Shown here: piece after piece, positions 54,694 through 63,104 of the stretch
How the letters are laid out: each line of letters starts with the position of its first letter
How positions within the stretch are numbered: position 1 is the first letter of the stretch
The notes under the pieces: model-generated
What the model saw: only the letters and a program-made list of their open reading frames with translations
Database searches by the model: none
Told to the model about the DNA's origin: nothing
Position numbers and translations under genes: made by a program
Origin: Rhizobiaceae bacterium
GTDB taxonomy: Bacteria; Pseudomonadota; Alphaproteobacteria; Rhizobiales; Rhizobiaceae
Assembly: GCA_019635795.1 (NCBI GenBank)
Contig: JAHBYV010000003.1
Coordinates: 62,001 to 126,000, forward strand
Direction: 5' to 3'
Length of the DNA stretch: 64,000 nt

Positions 54694-55277
54694 TTGTGCT
54701 TGGCCTTACCGGTTCGATAGGCATGGGCAAATCGACTACCGCAAACATGTTCGTCGAGGCCGGGGTGCCGGTTCATGATTCCGACGCAGCGGTGCACCGT
54801 CTTTATGCGGGTAAAGCCGCACCGCTGATCGAGGAAGCCTTTCCGGGAACCACAGTTGATGGGGTTGTTGATCGCACATTGCTTGCATCAAAAGTGCTGG
54901 GCGATGCCGCAGCGCTCAAGCGCCTGGAGGCTATTGTTCACCCGCTGGTGCGCGCCGACGCTGATGCATTTCTCCAAACGCAACGGCAGGCGGGTGCAAA
55001 GATTGCCGTTCTGGATATTCCGCTCCTGTTTGAGACAGGCGGGCGCGAACGTGTAGACAAGGTTGTGGTAGTTACGGCCCCAGCTGAAATTCAGCGCAAA
55101 AGAGTTCTTGAACGCCCGGGGATGACCTTCGAAAAATTCGAAGCGATCCTCGCAAAGCAAATGCCAGATTCCGAAAAGCGCAAGCGCGCCGATTATATCA
55201 TTGATACGGGATCAGGCATGGAGGCGGCCCGCGCTGCCGTGACTGAAATAGTCGCCGATATCCACCGCAATCACTAA
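54690..55277 (+). CDS. coaE: Dephospho-CoA kinase CoaE
   Basis: A 195-residue P-loop kinase for the last step of coenzyme A synthesis. [17 protein letters not shown] is at residue 5, [15 protein letters not shown] is the lid/substrate segment, and [24 protein letters not shown] is the family helix. The maf-aroE-coaE-dnaQ order is common in this group. Confidence 0.93.
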   Translation: MIVLGLTGSIGMGKSTTANMFVEAGVPVHDSDAAVHRLYAGKAAPLIEEAFPGTTVDGVVDRTLLASKVLGDAAALKRLEAIVHPLVRADADAFLQTQRQAGAKIAVLDIPLLFETGGRERVDKVVVVTAPAEIQRKRVLERPGMTFEKFEAILAKQMPDSEKRKRADYIIDTGSGMEAARAAVTEIVADIHRNH

Positions 55278-55319
55278 ATATTGCCGCGACGGGATTCCCC
55301 CCGCGACTCAAACGCTCTA

Positions 55320-55335
55320 CGATTCACGTGAAACA
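55320..55335. other. parS-like site upstream of dnaQ
   Basis: CGATTCACGTGAAACA matches parS at 14 of 16 positions. It lies in the coaE-dnaQ gap, 2.9 kb right of oriC, on the opposite side from the other four. Confidence 0.7.
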
Positions 55336-55349
55336 GGGCGGCATAAAAC

Positions 55350-56093
55350 ATGCGTGAAATAATCTTCGATACGGAAACGACCGGGCTTGATTTCAAACTG
55401 GATCGCGTAATCGAAATCGGTGCAATCGAAATCGTAAACCGCTTTCCGACGGGCCGTGTTTTTCACGAGTATATTCATCCGGATGGTCGCGAGATCCATC
55501 CCGACGCCGAAGCAGTACACGGCATCTCGCTTGCATCCCTCACCGGGAAGCCTGTTTTTGCTGCGATTGCGGACAAATTTCTCGAATTTATCGAGGGAGC
55601 AAAGCTGGTCGCACACAACGCAACATTCGACATGAACTTCATCAATGCCGAGTTTGCGCGGTTGGGCTTCCCGCCTGTGGAACCTGATCTCGTGGTGGAC
55701 ACACTGGTTCTGGCGCGCCGGAAACATCCAATGGGTCCAAACTCATTGGATGCCTTGTGTCGCCGCTATGGCATAGACAACAGCAAGCGCACCAAACACG
55801 GCGCGTTGCTGGATTCTGAACTGCTGGCGGAAGTTTATGTAGAACTCATCGGCGGCAAGCAGGCGGCAATGCTGCTCGATAGTCCGATAGGTGCAAGTCA
55901 AGCAAATGGTGGTGGCAACAACCTGGCTGTAACAGTGCGCCCACGTCCGGCACCTCTGGCTTCGCGTATCAGCGCCGAAGAGAAAGAGGCCCACAACCGT
56001 TTGGTCGCGGGCCTCGGAGAAAATTCGATCTGGTCGAAAATCGAAGCCGGAGCGAATCCGGCTAAGGAAGAAAATCAGGCGTTGGCGGGCTGA
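55350..56093 (+). CDS. dnaQ: DNA polymerase III epsilon subunit (3'-5' exonuclease)
   Basis: A 247-residue DEDDh proofreading exonuclease. Exo I is FDTETTGL (Asp6/Glu8 region), Exo [12 protein letters not shown] and Exo [17 protein letters not shown]. The C-terminal part after about residue 180 is the polymerase-alpha-binding tail. Its 3' end overlaps that of secB by 19 bases. Confidence 0.93.
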   Translation: MREIIFDTETTGLDFKLDRVIEIGAIEIVNRFPTGRVFHEYIHPDGREIHPDAEAVHGISLASLTGKPVFAAIADKFLEFIEGAKLVAHNATFDMNFINAEFARLGFPPVEPDLVVDTLVLARRKHPMGPNSLDALCRRYGIDNSKRTKHGALLDSELLAEVYVELIGGKQAAMLLDSPIGASQANGGGNNLAVTVRPRPAPLASRISAEEKEAHNRLVAGLGENSIWSKIEAGANPAKEENQALAG

Positions 56094-56566
56094 ACCTTGG
56101 CGCGTGCCTGATCTTCGGCAATGCGCTGCTGGAACATCTGAACGAAATCGATCGGGTCAAGCATCAGTGGCGGGAAGCCACCATTGCGTGAGGCGTCTGC
56201 GATGATCTGCCGTGCGAACGGGAAAAGAAGTCGTGGGCATTCGATGAACAGAACAGGAAGCATGTGCTCCTGAGGGAAATTCTCCACGTGGAACACGCCG
56301 CCGTAAACCAGCTCGACGTTAAACATCACGTCGTTGTCGATCTGAGCCTTCGCATTGAGCGAAAGAACAACGTCAAATTCGGTATCCGAAAGTGGATTGG
56401 CGTTCACATTGACGCCGATATTGATGTTCGGAGCCTTTTCACGGGCGCGAAGAGAATTGGGTGCGCCAGGGCTTTCGAAAGAAAGATCCTTCAGATATTG
56501 CACCAGCACATTCAAAACTGGCGGCTTTCCATTTCCAGCGGGAGCACCCGTATTCTGTGTAGCCAT
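56075..56566 (-). CDS. secB: Protein-export chaperone SecB
   Basis: A 163-residue tetrameric chaperone keeping preproteins unfolded for Sec[20 protein letters not shown] near residue 18 and [32 protein letters not shown] near residue 108 are diagnostic. The start is ATG 56566 with AGGAAA upstream; the longer frame adds residues unlike SecB. Converges on dnaQ. Confidence 0.93.
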   Translation of the reverse strand: MATQNTGAPAGNGKPPVLNVLVQYLKDLSFESPGAPNSLRAREKAPNINIGVNVNANPLSDTEFDVVLSLNAKAQIDNDVMFNVELVYGGVFHVENFPQEHMLPVLFIECPRLLFPFARQIIADASRNGGFPPLMLDPIDFVQMFQQRIAEDQARAKVQPANA

Positions 56567-56657
56567 CTGGCACGTTTCCTTATTGCGACTTACAACGGCC
56601 AAACGGCCATCAGATAAAACTGCGCCTCGCTAGCACGATGCTTGAATAAGCACAAGC

Positions 56658-57143
56658 TTATCTGTCTCTCTTGTCGATTCTGCGCCAGGGAGAATCAGGG
56701 TCGGGCTCGGATTTGTAATCGTCCTCGTCAAGGTCGATAGTTTTTTCCTTTCCGGAGCCGGAGCGAAAGCCGCGATTGACCACCACGGTTGAGAAATCGA
56801 CGTTTCGTTTGATGAACGACCATGCCAGATCGCGCACTGGTGGTATGAAGAGCGCCAGGCCGATCACATCGCTTACAAAGCCGGGAATGACGAGCAGCAG
56901 GCCAGCGACGAGTATCATCAGCCCGTGTGCAACTTCCCTTCCGGGATCACGACCGGAATTTACTTCGGCCTGAATGCGTGAGAGCACGCCAAAGCCCTGA
57001 TAGCGCAGCAGCGCTCCGCCCAGCAACGTCATGGCAACAACAAGCAGAATCGTGCTGAGCACCCCGATCTGGCTGCCGACGACAACGAAACCGGCAATTT
57101 CAACCAGTGGCCAAAGAAGAAGCAAAATTCCTGAAAAGCGCAA
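56658..57143 (-). CDS. fxsA: FxsA-family membrane protein
   Basis: A 161-residue protein with a hydrophobic N-terminal part (LRFSGILLLLWPLVEIAGFVVVGSQIG), the amphipathic GGALLRYQGFGVLSRIQAEVNSGRDPGREV and a fourth helix GLALFIPPVRDL, as in FxsA. The start is proposed as TTG 57143, seven bases after GAGGG; an upstream ATG would add 37 residues unlike the family. E. coli FxsA eases phage T7 exclusion by F; its role here is unknown. Confidence 0.82.
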   Translation of the reverse strand: MRFSGILLLLWPLVEIAGFVVVGSQIGVLSTILLVVAMTLLGGALLRYQGFGVLSRIQAEVNSGRDPGREVAHGLMILVAGLLLVIPGFVSDVIGLALFIPPVRDLAWSFIKRNVDFSTVVVNRGFRSGSGKEKTIDLDEDDYKSEPDPDSPWRRIDKRDR

Positions 57144-57298
57144 AAGAGGGCCCTCAAAGTTGGAAATGTTATGAAACTGGCGACCTGAAACGCATATAGG
57201 GACAATATTGCTTGATTTGAATGATGTGTTGATGCGTTCTATATGCGATGGCAAAAGAGCGCGATTGCGCGATTGGCGTCAACAAGGATAATTGAAGC

Positions 57299-58003
57299 GT
57301 GGAATTCCTGGATTTCGGCACGGTTATATTCATGGTCGCGGCTGTGGTGATTTTCTACCAGCTGCGCAGTGTGCTTGGGCGGCGCACAGGCAATGAGCGT
57401 CCGCCATTCGATCCGTATTCCCGGCCCAATGGCAATGGCGGGAAAGATTCCGCCCAGTCTGATAATGTTGTTTCGCTGCCGCGCAAACGCGCGCCGGGCG
57501 AATCCGAGATTGCCTATCTCGCTATCGATTCCGTTGCAAAGCCCGGCACTGATCTGAACAAGGGCCTTCGCGCCATACGTGACGCAGACCCTACATTCGA
57601 TCCAAAGGCTTTTCTTGAAGGCGCTAAAATGGCCTACGAGATGATCGTGACCGCCTTCGCCTCCGGCGACCGCAAGACGCTGAAAAACCTGCTTTCGAAA
57701 GAGGTCTATGATGGTTTCGTTGCCGCCATCAATGATCGAGAAAGCCGGTCTGAGCAGATTCAGTCCTCATTCGTTGGTATCGACAAGGCTGACTATGTTT
57801 CCGCCGAATTGAAAGGCACCGAAGCTCACCTTACGCTTCGGCTTATAAGTGAGTTGATCTCTGCCACGCGTGACAAGTCCGGCGCCGTCATCAATGGCGA
57901 CCCGGAGGCCGTTGCTGAGGTGAAAGACGTTTGGACATTCGCTCGTGACACCCGCTCCAAAGATCCGAACTGGAAGCTGGTTGCGACCGAAGAGGAAGAG
58001 TGA
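57299..58003 (+). CDS. Tim44-like (TimA-type) membrane-anchored protein
   Basis: A 234-residue protein with one N-terminal membrane helix (FGTVIFMVAAVVIFYQL) and a C-terminal Tim44 domain (FDPKAFLEGAKMAYEMIVTAFASGD, VDVW-like end DVWTFARDTRSKDPNWKLVAT). Related to mitochondrial Tim44 and bacterial TimA, which form inner-membrane complexes in alphaproteobacteria. The GTG start follows AAGGA. First gene of a rightward run with mltA. Confidence 0.85.
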   Translation: MEFLDFGTVIFMVAAVVIFYQLRSVLGRRTGNERPPFDPYSRPNGNGGKDSAQSDNVVSLPRKRAPGESEIAYLAIDSVAKPGTDLNKGLRAIRDADPTFDPKAFLEGAKMAYEMIVTAFASGDRKTLKNLLSKEVYDGFVAAINDRESRSEQIQSSFVGIDKADYVSAELKGTEAHLTLRLISELISATRDKSGAVINGDPEAVAEVKDVWTFARDTRSKDPNWKLVATEEEE

Positions 58004-58024
58004 TCGCGGGAAAGGAAGGCGCAC

Positions 58025-59128
58025 ATGCCTTTTCCTCCCGGCTTCAGGCCAGTTTCGTTTGACGATTTGCCCGGCTGGCGACAGGACAATCCTCAACAGG
58101 CCTATGAGGCTTTTCGGCGAAGCGCCGGTCATGTTCAGCACAAGCCATACAAGACCGGCGAACTGGGTGTAGCCTTCGAAAGTTTCTGCGACCCATATGC
58201 CGAAGCGCAGCGCATTCCGTCCATGGACGAACAGGGCGCGCGGAATTTCTTTGAGCGGCATTTTGTGCCCGCCGTGGTGGCAGGGGAGGCAGGCGAAACT
58301 GGGCTTGTCACGGGATATTACGAGCCACAGGTCGCTGCGTCCTTGCAAAGAACCGAGAAATTTACGGTTCCGTTGCTTGCCCGTCCTGCTGACCTGGTCG
58401 ATGTGGATGATAGCAATCGTCCTGCAACATTTGACCCGTATCTTGCCTTTGCTCGCTTCACTGATGGCGGACTGGTTGAATACTATGACCGCGAAGCAAT
58501 TGATCGAGGTGCGCTTTCCGGCAGAAACCTTGAAATTGCTTGGCTAACCGATCCGGTTGATGCCTATTTCATTCACGTTCAGGGGGCAGCTCGCCTTGTG
58601 CTGCCCGATGGTTCAGTTAAGCGCATCACCTATGCTGCCAAATCTGCCCAGCGCTTCACAGGTGCAGGTAAGGTTCTTGTCGAGCTTGGAGAAATTCCCT
58701 TCGAGCAGGTAACGATGCAATCCATCCGTGCCTGGTTTCGTAAAAATCCTGAAAGGGTGAACGAGATTCTGTGGCGCAACAGGTCTTACATCTTCTTTCG
58801 AGAGGAGCCGGTGGATGATCCGGCGCTCGGCCCTGTCGCTGCCGCAAAAGTTCCGTTGGCACCGGGACGCTCTGTTGCTGTTGATCGCAGGCTCCATACG
58901 TTCGGTACGCCGTTCTTTATCGTCTCCGAAAGCCTTACGGCATTTGACGGCAAGCCTTTCGCTCGCCTTATGATCGCTCAGGATACAGGCTCTGCTATTG
59001 TTGGTGCTGCACGGGGCGATCTCTTTGCAGGGTCTGGCGACGCTGCCGGAGAAATTGCAGGCGTGGTGCGAAACAAGGCCACGTTCTATGCTTTGTTGCC
59101 TCGCGCACTTGTTGAGGGGCGGCAATGA
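58025..59128 (+). CDS. mltA: Membrane-bound lytic murein transglycosylase A (MltA family)
   Basis: A 367-residue MltA: barrel domain with GLVTGYYEPQVAAS near residue 97, and a C-terminal 3D domain with the catalytic Asp in AQDTGSAIVGAARGDLFAG near residue 319. It cleaves the glycan strand with formation of 1,6-anhydro-MurNAc. No signal peptide or lipobox is visible at the start MPFPPGFRPVSF, so how it would reach the periplasm is unclear. Overlaps the Smr gene by 4 bases. Confidence 0.87.
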   Translation: MPFPPGFRPVSFDDLPGWRQDNPQQAYEAFRRSAGHVQHKPYKTGELGVAFESFCDPYAEAQRIPSMDEQGARNFFERHFVPAVVAGEAGETGLVTGYYEPQVAASLQRTEKFTVPLLARPADLVDVDDSNRPATFDPYLAFARFTDGGLVEYYDREAIDRGALSGRNLEIAWLTDPVDAYFIHVQGAARLVLPDGSVKRITYAAKSAQRFTGAGKVLVELGEIPFEQVTMQSIRAWFRKNPERVNEILWRNRSYIFFREEPVDDPALGPVAAAKVPLAPGRSVAVDRRLHTFGTPFFIVSESLTAFDGKPFARLMIAQDTGSAIVGAARGDLFAGSGDAAGEIAGVVRNKATFYALLPRALVEGRQ

Positions 59129-59682
59129 GCAGGGGCAAAGGCAAAGCGCTTTCCGAAGAAGATCGCATTTTGTGGGAAACGATTGCGCGCTCGGTGACAC
59201 CAGCGCCCAAGCCCAAGCGTTTGGCTATTGCAAAGCCCGTCGCCAGCACTCCTGTCGCGAGCCCTGAAGCAGAAAAGCCGAAGAAAAGCAAAGAAGTCGC
59301 TACGGCTCCACCTGCACCGGCGGTCCAGCCTCCGCGTCCAGCGCCTCGCCTGCATCTGGATGCTCAAACGGTCGGCAAGCTTGCGAAGGGGCGGTTACAA
59401 CTCGAAGCGCGTGTTGATCTGCACGGCATGAGGCAGGACGAAGCCTATAGCCTGCTGCTTTCCTTCGTCGCACGGGCTCACGCTCGCGGCGTTCGCTACG
59501 TTCTTGTCATTACAGGGAAGGGGTCTTCGTCAGGTGGTGACGGCGTGCTGAAGCGGTCTGTTCCCGGCTGGCTTTCAACCGCGCCCTTCCGACCGTATGT
59601 TTCGGCTCACGAAAGCGCGGCACGTGGCCATGGCGGTTCTGGTGCGCTCTACGTTCGGTTGAAACGGATACGCAACCCATGA
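59125..59682 (+). CDS. Smr-domain protein
   Basis: A 185-residue protein. A disordered Pro/Ala/Lys-rich region (about 25-75) precedes an Smr domain with ARVDLHGMRQDEA (DLHG near residue 99), LVITGKGSS and the C-terminal HGGSGALYVRLKR. Small Smr proteins can be nucleases acting on nucleic acids or stalled-ribosome mRNA; the exact role is unknown. It is coupled by ATGA overlaps to both mltA and the downstream regulator. Confidence 0.85.
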   Translation: MSRGKGKALSEEDRILWETIARSVTPAPKPKRLAIAKPVASTPVASPEAEKPKKSKEVATAPPAPAVQPPRPAPRLHLDAQTVGKLAKGRLQLEARVDLHGMRQDEAYSLLLSFVARAHARGVRYVLVITGKGSSSGGDGVLKRSVPGWLSTAPFRPYVSAHESAARGHGGSGALYVRLKRIRNP

Positions 59683-60047
59683 CTCCCTTTGGGTTGCGAA
59701 TTCGCGAACTGCGCGAGCAAAAGGGCGTCTCGCAAAAGGAAATGGCTTCTGCACTTGGCGTATCACCAGCCTATCTGTCAGCGTTGGAACATGGGCGTCG
59801 TGGAACCCCAAGCTGGCCTCTGCTCCAAAAGATGATTGGGTACTTCAACATTATTTGGGATGAGGCCGAAGAGCTTGGTCGGCTCGCACATTCGTCCGAT
59901 CCGAAAGTAGTCGTCGACACATCAGGATTATCGCCCAAGGCGACCGAACTGGCCAACTTGCTGTCGGAGCGTATTTCGGCTCTGGATGAGGCTCTGATGG
60001 ATAGTTTTATAGCGCAAATTCGAGAAAATACGGCCATAAAAAAGTAA
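59679..60047 (+). CDS. XRE-family helix-turn-helix regulator
   Basis: A 122-residue regulator. The Cro/CI helix-turn-helix is at about residues 5-60 (GLRIRELREQKGVSQKEMASALGVSPAYLSALEHGRRG), followed by a helical C-terminal part without a known ligand fold. The 4-base overlap with the Smr gene suggests it is part of the mltA-Smr unit. Targets are unknown. Confidence 0.87.
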   Translation: MTPFGLRIRELREQKGVSQKEMASALGVSPAYLSALEHGRRGTPSWPLLQKMIGYFNIIWDEAEELGRLAHSSDPKVVVDTSGLSPKATELANLLSERISALDEALMDSFIAQIRENTAIKK

Positions 60048-60085
60048 AATGCCGAGATTCTGCGACGAGAAACGCCCTGTTTACA

Positions 60086-61045
60086 TCAGAAAAGTTTGTT
60101 CAATTCGGGCATTTTCTCGTTCACCAGCCAGCCGTAGTAATTTTCTTCCGGTAACTTTTCTGGCTCGCCTGCTGCCTTTCGCCGTTCGTTTTCGTCACGA
60201 AGTGCTGCCGCCCGTGCTTCGGGATTTCCGATGTTATACAAGGTAGCGGTGACGCCCGGATTCTGCGAAATGTCGAAGTCTGCAATATTGCGATAGGCGT
60301 CTATAGATTTCTTCAGCGTTGCTGCGACGTAAGGTATTGATTTATCAGGGTCCATGATTGTTTCATAGACCTCGTTCGGGTCAGAGGGATCCAATCTCGG
60401 AAGTCCAGAAACCCTGCTGACGAGATCGCTCATTTGCAGCGCGGTGAGCGGGTTGAGCTGACCCAGACCGAAAGTCTGCCCGGCATAAAAGGGCTGGAAA
60501 AAAACCGCGCTGAACCGATTGTTCGGATAGGGACGTCCATCCACCGTTTTGCCCCGGAAAGTGCTGTTCCAAACTTGCTCACGGCATGTCCACAATGAAT
60601 AACTATCTGATTTTCCAGAGCAAACAGAAAATTGTGGTCGCTTGATAAAGTCAGATATGTCCTCGCCCTGGTAGGCAAACTCCAGCCTGTTCCCGAGATA
60701 GGCAATGGCTTTTACGTAGTAGGTCTGGAGGCGGTCATATGCATCTACGTTGTATGTATGCTCGCCGACAATTGCTCCGACAATATGCATTGGACTGATG
60801 CCATAGGCACCTGCCACCTGCCTGATTTTGGAGCGGAGCTTGGCATCACTCGCCAACAGGTTGTAAACTTTACGATATTTCCCTTCGAAGGTTCCGTTTG
60901 AAGCCTTTGTTCGCTTTATTGAAGCACCCGGAATTGCCGGCTGTTCTACGTTCCGGTTGCCCGGCGGAACAATACTCGCAGCATGAGCCGGAACCTGCGA
61001 AATGGTAAGGGCTACAAGCAACCCTGCTAGAATGGTTCTTTTCAT
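60086..61045 (-). CDS. DUF1402-family exported protein, lytic-transglycosylase-like
   Basis: A 319-residue protein with a signal peptide (cut near AHA|ASI). Three motifs resemble the soluble lytic transglycosylase fold: a helix ending in GEHTYN with candidate catalytic E95, FGLGQLNP (193-200, like the GLMQ motif), and TATLYNIGNP (266-275, like AYNAG). C142 and C154 may form a disulfide. Muramidase-type activity is inference from these motifs. It follows hslU on the same strand after 85 bases and could share its transcript. Confidence 0.75.
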   Translation of the reverse strand: MKRTILAGLLVALTISQVPAHAASIVPPGNRNVEQPAIPGASIKRTKASNGTFEGKYRKVYNLLASDAKLRSKIRQVAGAYGISPMHIVGAIVGEHTYNVDAYDRLQTYYVKAIAYLGNRLEFAYQGEDISDFIKRPQFSVCSGKSDSYSLWTCREQVWNSTFRGKTVDGRPYPNNRFSAVFFQPFYAGQTFGLGQLNPLTALQMSDLVSRVSGLPRLDPSDPNEVYETIMDPDKSIPYVAATLKKSIDAYRNIADFDISQNPGVTATLYNIGNPEARAAALRDENERRKAAGEPEKLPEENYYGWLVNEKMPELNKLF

Positions 61046-61063
61046 GGCTTTCGTGGACGTTGG

Positions 61064-61137
61064 AACCTTACAAGTTCTCTAAACGGTCAGACGGCGAAAG
61101 TCACCCTTCGCCGCCTTGCACGCTGAAACCTTACAAG
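61064..61137. repeat. 11-bp direct repeat flanking the hslU-DUF1402 gap
   Basis: AACCTTACAAG occurs at 61064-61074, just upstream of the DUF1402 gene, and again at 61127-61137, over the hslU stop codon. The copies are 63 bases apart, in the same orientation. Possibly the trace of a small duplication, or chance. Confidence 0.5.
61092..61113 (-). terminator. Weak hairpin after hslU
   Basis: CGGCGAA and TTCGCCG form a 7-bp stem with an 8-base loop, 18 bases beyond the hslU stop. There is no T-run on the transcribed strand, so it may only attenuate read-through into the DUF1402 gene. Confidence 0.35.
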
Positions 61138-62438
61138 ATAAACCTTGAAAGATCCGTGTTCTTTGCTAGTGAACCGACCTGCTTGCTCACATAGTCCGCG
61201 TCGATGGTGATCTTCGATTCGGATTGATCGGGGGCAGTGAATGAAATTTCATCCAGCACCCTCTCCATCACCGTTTGAAGTCGCCGTGCGCCGATATTCT
61301 CAACGGATGCGTTCAGGTCCACAGCGATCCCTGCGAGCGAGTCAATTGCGTCATCAGTGAAGTCCAGATCAACGCCCTCGGTACCCATCAAGGCGATGTA
61401 CTGCTTGATGAGGCTGGCTTCTGTTTCCGTCAAAATTCGGCGGAAATCGTCCTTTTCCAGCGCCCGAAGCTCCACCCGGATGGGGAGGCGACCCTGCAAT
61501 TCAGGCAACAGATCGGAAGGTTTGGCAACATGGAATGCACCGGACGCGATGAATAGAATGTGGTCAGTTTTGACCGGACCATACTTCGTCGCAACCGTCG
61601 TTCCTTCGACAAGCGGCAGCAGGTCGCGCTGCACGCCCTCGCGTGACGGCCCGCCGGATATATCACTCCGGGCTGCGATCTTGTCGATCTCATCGAGGAA
61701 GACAATGCCGTCGTTTTCCGCAGAAATCAGGGCCTGCCGAATAACCTCGTCCTGATCCAGAAGCTTGTCGGATTCGTCATTGAGCAGCACGTCATATGAT
61801 TTCTTGACGGTCGTCTTGACGGCCTTTGTCCGCATACCGCCCATCGCCTTCTGCATCATGTCAGAAAGGTTTATCATACCTACTCCGCCGGGCATTCCGG
61901 GTATCTCGAACCCCGGCATGCCGCCTGTCCCGGTATCGGCTATCTCGATTTCGATTTCCTTGTCGTCCAGTTCGCCTTCGCGAAGCTTCTTGCGAAATGA
62001 ATCGCGAGTGCCGGGGCTAGCGGCCTTGCCTACCAAAGCGTCCAGGACGCGTTCTTCCGCGTTGATGTGCGCTCGGGCCTTAACATCCTCGCGCATTTTA
62101 TCGCGCACGAGGCCAATCGCGACTTCGACCAGATCGCGAATGATCTGTTCAACATCGCGGCCGACATAACCAACTTCCGTAAATTTGGTAGCTTCAACCT
62201 TGATGAATGGCGCGCCTGCCAACTTTGCGAGGCGGCGCGAGATTTCTGTTTTGCCGACGCCCGTGGGGCCAATCATCAGAATGTTTTTCGGCATGACTTC
62301 TTCACGCATCTGGCCTTCAAGCTGCTGGCGCCGCCAGCGGTTGCGCAGCGCGATTGCAACGGCGCGCTTTGCATCCTTCTGCCCGATTATGAAACGGTCG
62401 AGTTCGGAAACGATCTCGCGGGGGGAAAAATTACTCAT
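61131..62438 (-). CDS. hslU: HslUV protease ATPase subunit HslU (ClpY)
   Basis: A 435-residue AAA+ unfoldase. It starts [32 protein letters not shown], has Walker [11 protein letters not shown] near residue 57, Walker [13 protein letters not shown], the pore motif region GYVGRDVEQ, and the C-terminal tail DLSRFIL that activates HslV. The start is ATG 62438; a TTG eight codons earlier overlaps the hslV stop and is less likely. Confidence 0.95.
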   Translation of the reverse strand: MSNFSPREIVSELDRFIIGQKDAKRAVAIALRNRWRRQQLEGQMREEVMPKNILMIGPTGVGKTEISRRLAKLAGAPFIKVEATKFTEVGYVGRDVEQIIRDLVEVAIGLVRDKMREDVKARAHINAEERVLDALVGKAASPGTRDSFRKKLREGELDDKEIEIEIADTGTGGMPGFEIPGMPGGVGMINLSDMMQKAMGGMRTKAVKTTVKKSYDVLLNDESDKLLDQDEVIRQALISAENDGIVFLDEIDKIAARSDISGGPSREGVQRDLLPLVEGTTVATKYGPVKTDHILFIASGAFHVAKPSDLLPELQGRLPIRVELRALEKDDFRRILTETEASLIKQYIALMGTEGVDLDFTDDAIDSLAGIAVDLNASVENIGARRLQTVMERVLDEISFTAPDQSESKITIDADYVSKQVGSLAKNTDLSRFIL

Positions 62439-62458
62439 ACTGTTCTCAAGACTCCGGC

Positions 62459-63013
62459 TCAATTTTCCGACGCATCGAGTGTTTCGACCACGACATTATG
62501 GTTGGTATAAACGCAGATATCGGCTGCAATCTGCATTGCTTTACGTGCGATTTCTTCGGCATCCGCATCCGTGTCTATCAAGGCTCTTGCTGCGGCCAGC
62601 GCGTAATTCCCGCCTGACCCGATAGCCATGACGCCATGTTCCGGCTCAAGCACATCGCCCGTACCGGTAAGCGCGAGCGTTACTGTTTTGTCAGCAACCA
62701 GCATCATTGCTTCAAGACGGCGCAAATAGCGGTCAGTTCGCCAATCCTTGGCAAGCTCCACGCAAGCGCGCGTCAACTGGTCTGGATATTGTTCGAGCTT
62801 TGCCTCAAGGCGTTCCAGAAGGGTGAAGGCGTCTGCGGTCGCGCCCGCAAATCCAGCAATTACGTTACCTTTTCCGATGCGCCGAACCTTCCGGGCATTG
62901 CCTTTCATGACAGTCTGGCCGAGGCTGACCTGTCCGTCGCCCGCGATCACGACCTTATTGCCCTTGCGCACGGTCACGATTGTTGTGGCGTGCATACTCT
63001 GTTCATTAGCCAT
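62459..63013 (-). CDS. hslV: HslUV protease peptidase subunit HslV (ClpQ)
   Basis: A 184-residue proteasome-related peptidase. Processing before [21 protein letters not shown] would expose the catalytic Thr (after MHAT-, near residue 10-11). [14 protein letters not shown] and the C-terminal [15 protein letters not shown] are typical. It forms a double hexamer capped by HslU, encoded just downstream. Confidence 0.94.
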   Translation of the reverse strand: MANEQSMHATTIVTVRKGNKVVIAGDGQVSLGQTVMKGNARKVRRIGKGNVIAGFAGATADAFTLLERLEAKLEQYPDQLTRACVELAKDWRTDRYLRRLEAMMLVADKTVTLALTGTGDVLEPEHGVMAIGSGGNYALAAARALIDTDADAEEIARKAMQIAADICVYTNHNVVVETLDASEN

Positions 63014-63104
63014 ACGCTTCTCCGATGACGCGCGGCCCTGAAAGCAGCCGCGCGGTACGAGTTATGAAGCGATATGTAGGCCGCTGTTGCGCGATTGCAA
63101 ACTG

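Noticed and set aside
57144-57254. N-terminal extension of FxsA from an upstream ATG
   Set aside because: The extra 37 residues are polar and unlike the family, which normally begins at the first hydrophobic helix; TTG 57143 has GAGGG upstream.
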